Below, in pieces: positions 5,377 to 5,516 of a DNA stretch of 5,516 nucleotides. Source of the DNA: Candidatus Gallibacteroides avistercoris (GTDB lineage Bacteria > Bacteroidota > Bacteroidia > Bacteroidales > CHK158-818); assembly GCA_018714665.1 (NCBI GenBank), contig DVNA01000026.1, forward strand, positions 1-5,516, given 5' to 3'. Position 1 is the first letter of the stretch; every line of letters starts with the position of its first letter. A program made the translations under genes and the position numbers. Below the pieces are notes generated by a model. The model saw only the letters and a program-made list of their open reading frames with translations. It made no database searches and had not been told where the DNA came from.

Positions 5377-5516
5377 ATGCAAAATATCATTCTTTTCGAT
5401 CAGCCGGAGATACACCAAAGTTTATTACCGCTGACCTTTACCCGTCCCATTGCCGACTTACGTATCGGCATACTCACCATCCGGGAGAAATGGGAGCTCT
5501 GTTTACCGGGAAGTTA
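5377..5516 (+). CDS. GlmU-like sugar nucleotidyltransferase, Bacteroidota type, N-terminal part
   Basis: The frame starts at ATG 5377 and runs 46 full codons to the window edge: MQNIILFDQPEIHQSLLPLT, then FTRPIADLRIGILTIREKWE, then LCLPGS. The opening NIILFD, the LLPLTFTRPIADLRIGI stretch and the IREKWE segment resemble the N-terminus of the alternative GlmU proteins of Bacteroidota. These pair a nucleotidyltransferase domain with a left-handed beta-helix and are annotated as UDP-N-acetylglucosamine diphosphorylase / glucosamine-1-phosphate N-acetyltransferase. If so, the product makes UDP-GlcNAc for peptidoglycan and lipopolysaccharide. The catalytic domain core and the acyltransferase part lie outside the window, so activity cannot be judged. 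AGGAA (5372-5376) directly abuts the ATG, too close for a normal Shine-Dalgarno. The gene is divergent from the OmpA-like lipoprotein gene across 192 nt. Confidence 0.82.
   Translation, partial: MQNIILFDQPEIHQSLLPLTFTRPIADLRIGILTIREKWELCLPGS

Overview
The window reads as ordinary core chromosome of a member of the order Bacteroidales (phylum Bacteroidota). Three things point there. The 286-residue primary sigma factor lacks region 1.1, as is typical of this phylum. Several promoters fit the Bacteroidota signature TTTG / 19-20 bp / TAnnTTTG instead of the usual -35/-10 pair. A sugar nucleotidyltransferase begins like the Bacteroidota-type GlmU proteins. Family and genus cannot be fixed from what is visible.

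Layout from left to right. Positions 1-348 (minus) hold the N-terminal 116 codons of a YihY/BrkB-family membrane protein, cut by the window edge. Positions 370-717 (minus) hold the complete RNase P RNA gene rnpB, with its own promoter at 725-755; its 3' end lies 21 nt before the membrane-protein start, with no terminator between. A 328-nt divergent spacer (718-1045) carries that promoter and several dyad or direct-repeat elements that look like control sites for the next gene. Positions 1046-2518 (plus) encode an HtrA/DegP-type envelope serine protease with two PDZ domains, closed by a strong terminator. Positions 2779-3639 (plus) encode RpoD, preceded by a near-perfect promoter of the kind RpoD itself reads and followed by two hairpins, the second of which can terminate in both directions.

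Converging on rpoD from the right, on the minus strand, are an OmpA/MotB-type peptidoglycan-binding lipoprotein (4360-5184) and, 49 nt downstream of it, an Lrp/AsnC-family regulator (3828-4310). Divergent from the lipoprotein, a Bacteroidota-type GlmU-like sugar nucleotidyltransferase begins at 5377 and runs off the right edge.

Functionally this is a housekeeping neighbourhood: tRNA maturation (rnpB), transcription initiation (rpoD), periplasmic protein quality control (HtrA), outer-membrane/peptidoglycan tethering (OmpA-like lipoprotein), probable UDP-GlcNAc supply (GlmU-like) and a feast/famine-type regulator. I saw no mobile element, CRISPR array, tRNA or phage gene. I found no convincing new biological system. 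The parts most worth a second look are the symmetric elements upstream of htrA and the missing boundary between rnpB and the YihY-family gene.
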